From: Rhizobium sp. Q54
GTDB taxonomy: Bacteria; Pseudomonadota; Alphaproteobacteria; ATCC43930; CGMCC-115725
NCBI GenBank assembly: GCA_945861155.1
Contig: CAMATN010000001.1
Span: 25,155 to 89,154, forward strand
Length of the DNA stretch: 64,000 nucleotides
Direction: 5' to 3'
The first letter of the stretch is position 1. Each line of letters opens with the position of its first letter. Both the position numbers and the translations under genes were made by a program. Shown piece by piece: positions 63,664 through 64,000 of the stretch. The notes under the pieces are model-generated. The model was not told where the DNA came from. It ran no database searches and saw only the letters and a program-made list of their open reading frames with translations.

Positions 63664-64000
63664 ATGCAGATCGCCCGTCTCGATCACCTTGTTCTGACCG
63701 TCGCCGATATCGAGCGCACCTGCGCGTTCTACACGCGCGTGCTCGGCATGGAGACCGTCAGCTTCGGCGCCGGGCGCACGGCGCTGCGTTTCGGGCAGCA
63801 GAAGATCAACCTGCATCCGGCCGACGACATTCCGGGGCTTGTCGCCGACCGGCCGACCCCGGGCTCCGGCGATCTGTGCTTTATCACCGAGGTGCCGCTC
63901 GCCGAGGTGGTCGCCCATCTGCAGCAATGCGGCGTGCCGATCATCGCCGGGCCGGGTCCGCGAGCCGGCGCGATCGGCACGATCCAGTCGGTTTATTTTC
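63664..64000 (+). CDS. VOC family (glyoxalase-like) protein, cut by window end
   Basis: The first 112 codons are visible. MQIARLDHLVLTVADIERTCAFYTRVLGM is the usual first VOC strand-helix, with His8 as a metal ligand and Glu in the later EVPLAEV region. The pattern ALRFGQQKINLHPADD and GSGDLCFIT fits VirulenceFactor/glyoxalase-III-like small VOC proteins of about 125-130 residues, so about 15 residues are missing. Confidence 0.9.
   Translation, partial: MQIARLDHLVLTVADIERTCAFYTRVLGMETVSFGAGRTALRFGQQKINLHPADDIPGLVADRPTPGSGDLCFITEVPLAEVVAHLQQCGVPIIAGPGPRAGAIGTIQSVYF

Overview
The window looks like chromosomal DNA from a high-GC alphaproteobacterium, probably a soil or rhizosphere Rhodospirillales/Hyphomicrobiales relative. 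The evidence is the neighbourhood murA–DUF2948–hisG–hisD–UPF0262–maf–RNase G–yacG, the sdhE–mfd pair, the ArsR/methyltransferase–metF–metH operon, many ABC_sub_bind/Liv-type transport proteins, and dispersed palindromic repeats of the kind common in Bradyrhizobium-like genomes. This assignment is inferred from gene content only. I see no plasmid, prophage, transposase or CRISPR signature; the window reads as ordinary chromosome with scattered accessory pieces.

Layout. 1-2.1 kb: 3' part of a D-tartrate dehydratase (TarD) gene, a repeat, an ABC_sub_bind lipoprotein-like receptor, and a short duplicated copy of the tarD 3' end. 2.1-9.2 kb: ribF, a Rieske oxygenase, and a complete five-gene branched-chain amino acid/amide (Liv) ABC operon on the minus strand. 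9.3-14 kb: hisI, then a block of small stress/membrane proteins (DUF3618, holin-like, membrane-anchored, K/E-rich, universal stress). 14-21.7 kb: orphan SsuA-like receptor, NIPSNAP protein, frameshifted DUF1640 gene, then metH, metF and their probable ArsR-methyltransferase regulator with an AT-rich palindromic operator. 21.8-28.8 kb: mlaA-mlaC, an ABC exporter, a long AI-2E-type permease, and a RelE/XRE toxin-antitoxin pair. 28.8-35 kb: two enoyl-CoA hydratases and a CaiB-type CoA transferase, a 25-residue membrane peptide, CsbD, a VOC protein and a NodT-type outer membrane factor.

35-49 kb is the housekeeping core: recG, sdhE, mfd, yacG, RNase E/G, maf, UPF0262, hisD, hisG, DUF2948 and murA. 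A MNT/HEPN pair is inserted between hisG and hisD. A tRNA-Thr(GGT) gene lies at 49.36 kb. 49.6-56.5 kb carries a lysophospholipase-like hydrolase, a trypsin-like protease, and an apparent oxidative catabolic cassette: amidohydrolase, TrxC, an EthD-like protein, an acyl-CoA-dehydrogenase-fold monooxygenase, its flavin reductase, and a PhyH dioxygenase. 56.9-64 kb holds an FNT channel, radC with an enoyl-CoA hydratase, a PPOX flavoprotein, a class III cyclase/TPR protein, a TPR protein, a tiny membrane protein and a VOC gene cut by the window end.

The most notable non-gene structure is the invasion of reading frames by palindromic repeats. G/C-rich REP-like elements are translated in frame inside mfd and inside the adenylate cyclase, and a second REP family lies inside the signal-peptide region of the NodT-like gene. 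The same families also fill intergenic gaps, and one of them forms a terminator-like hairpin between convergent genes.
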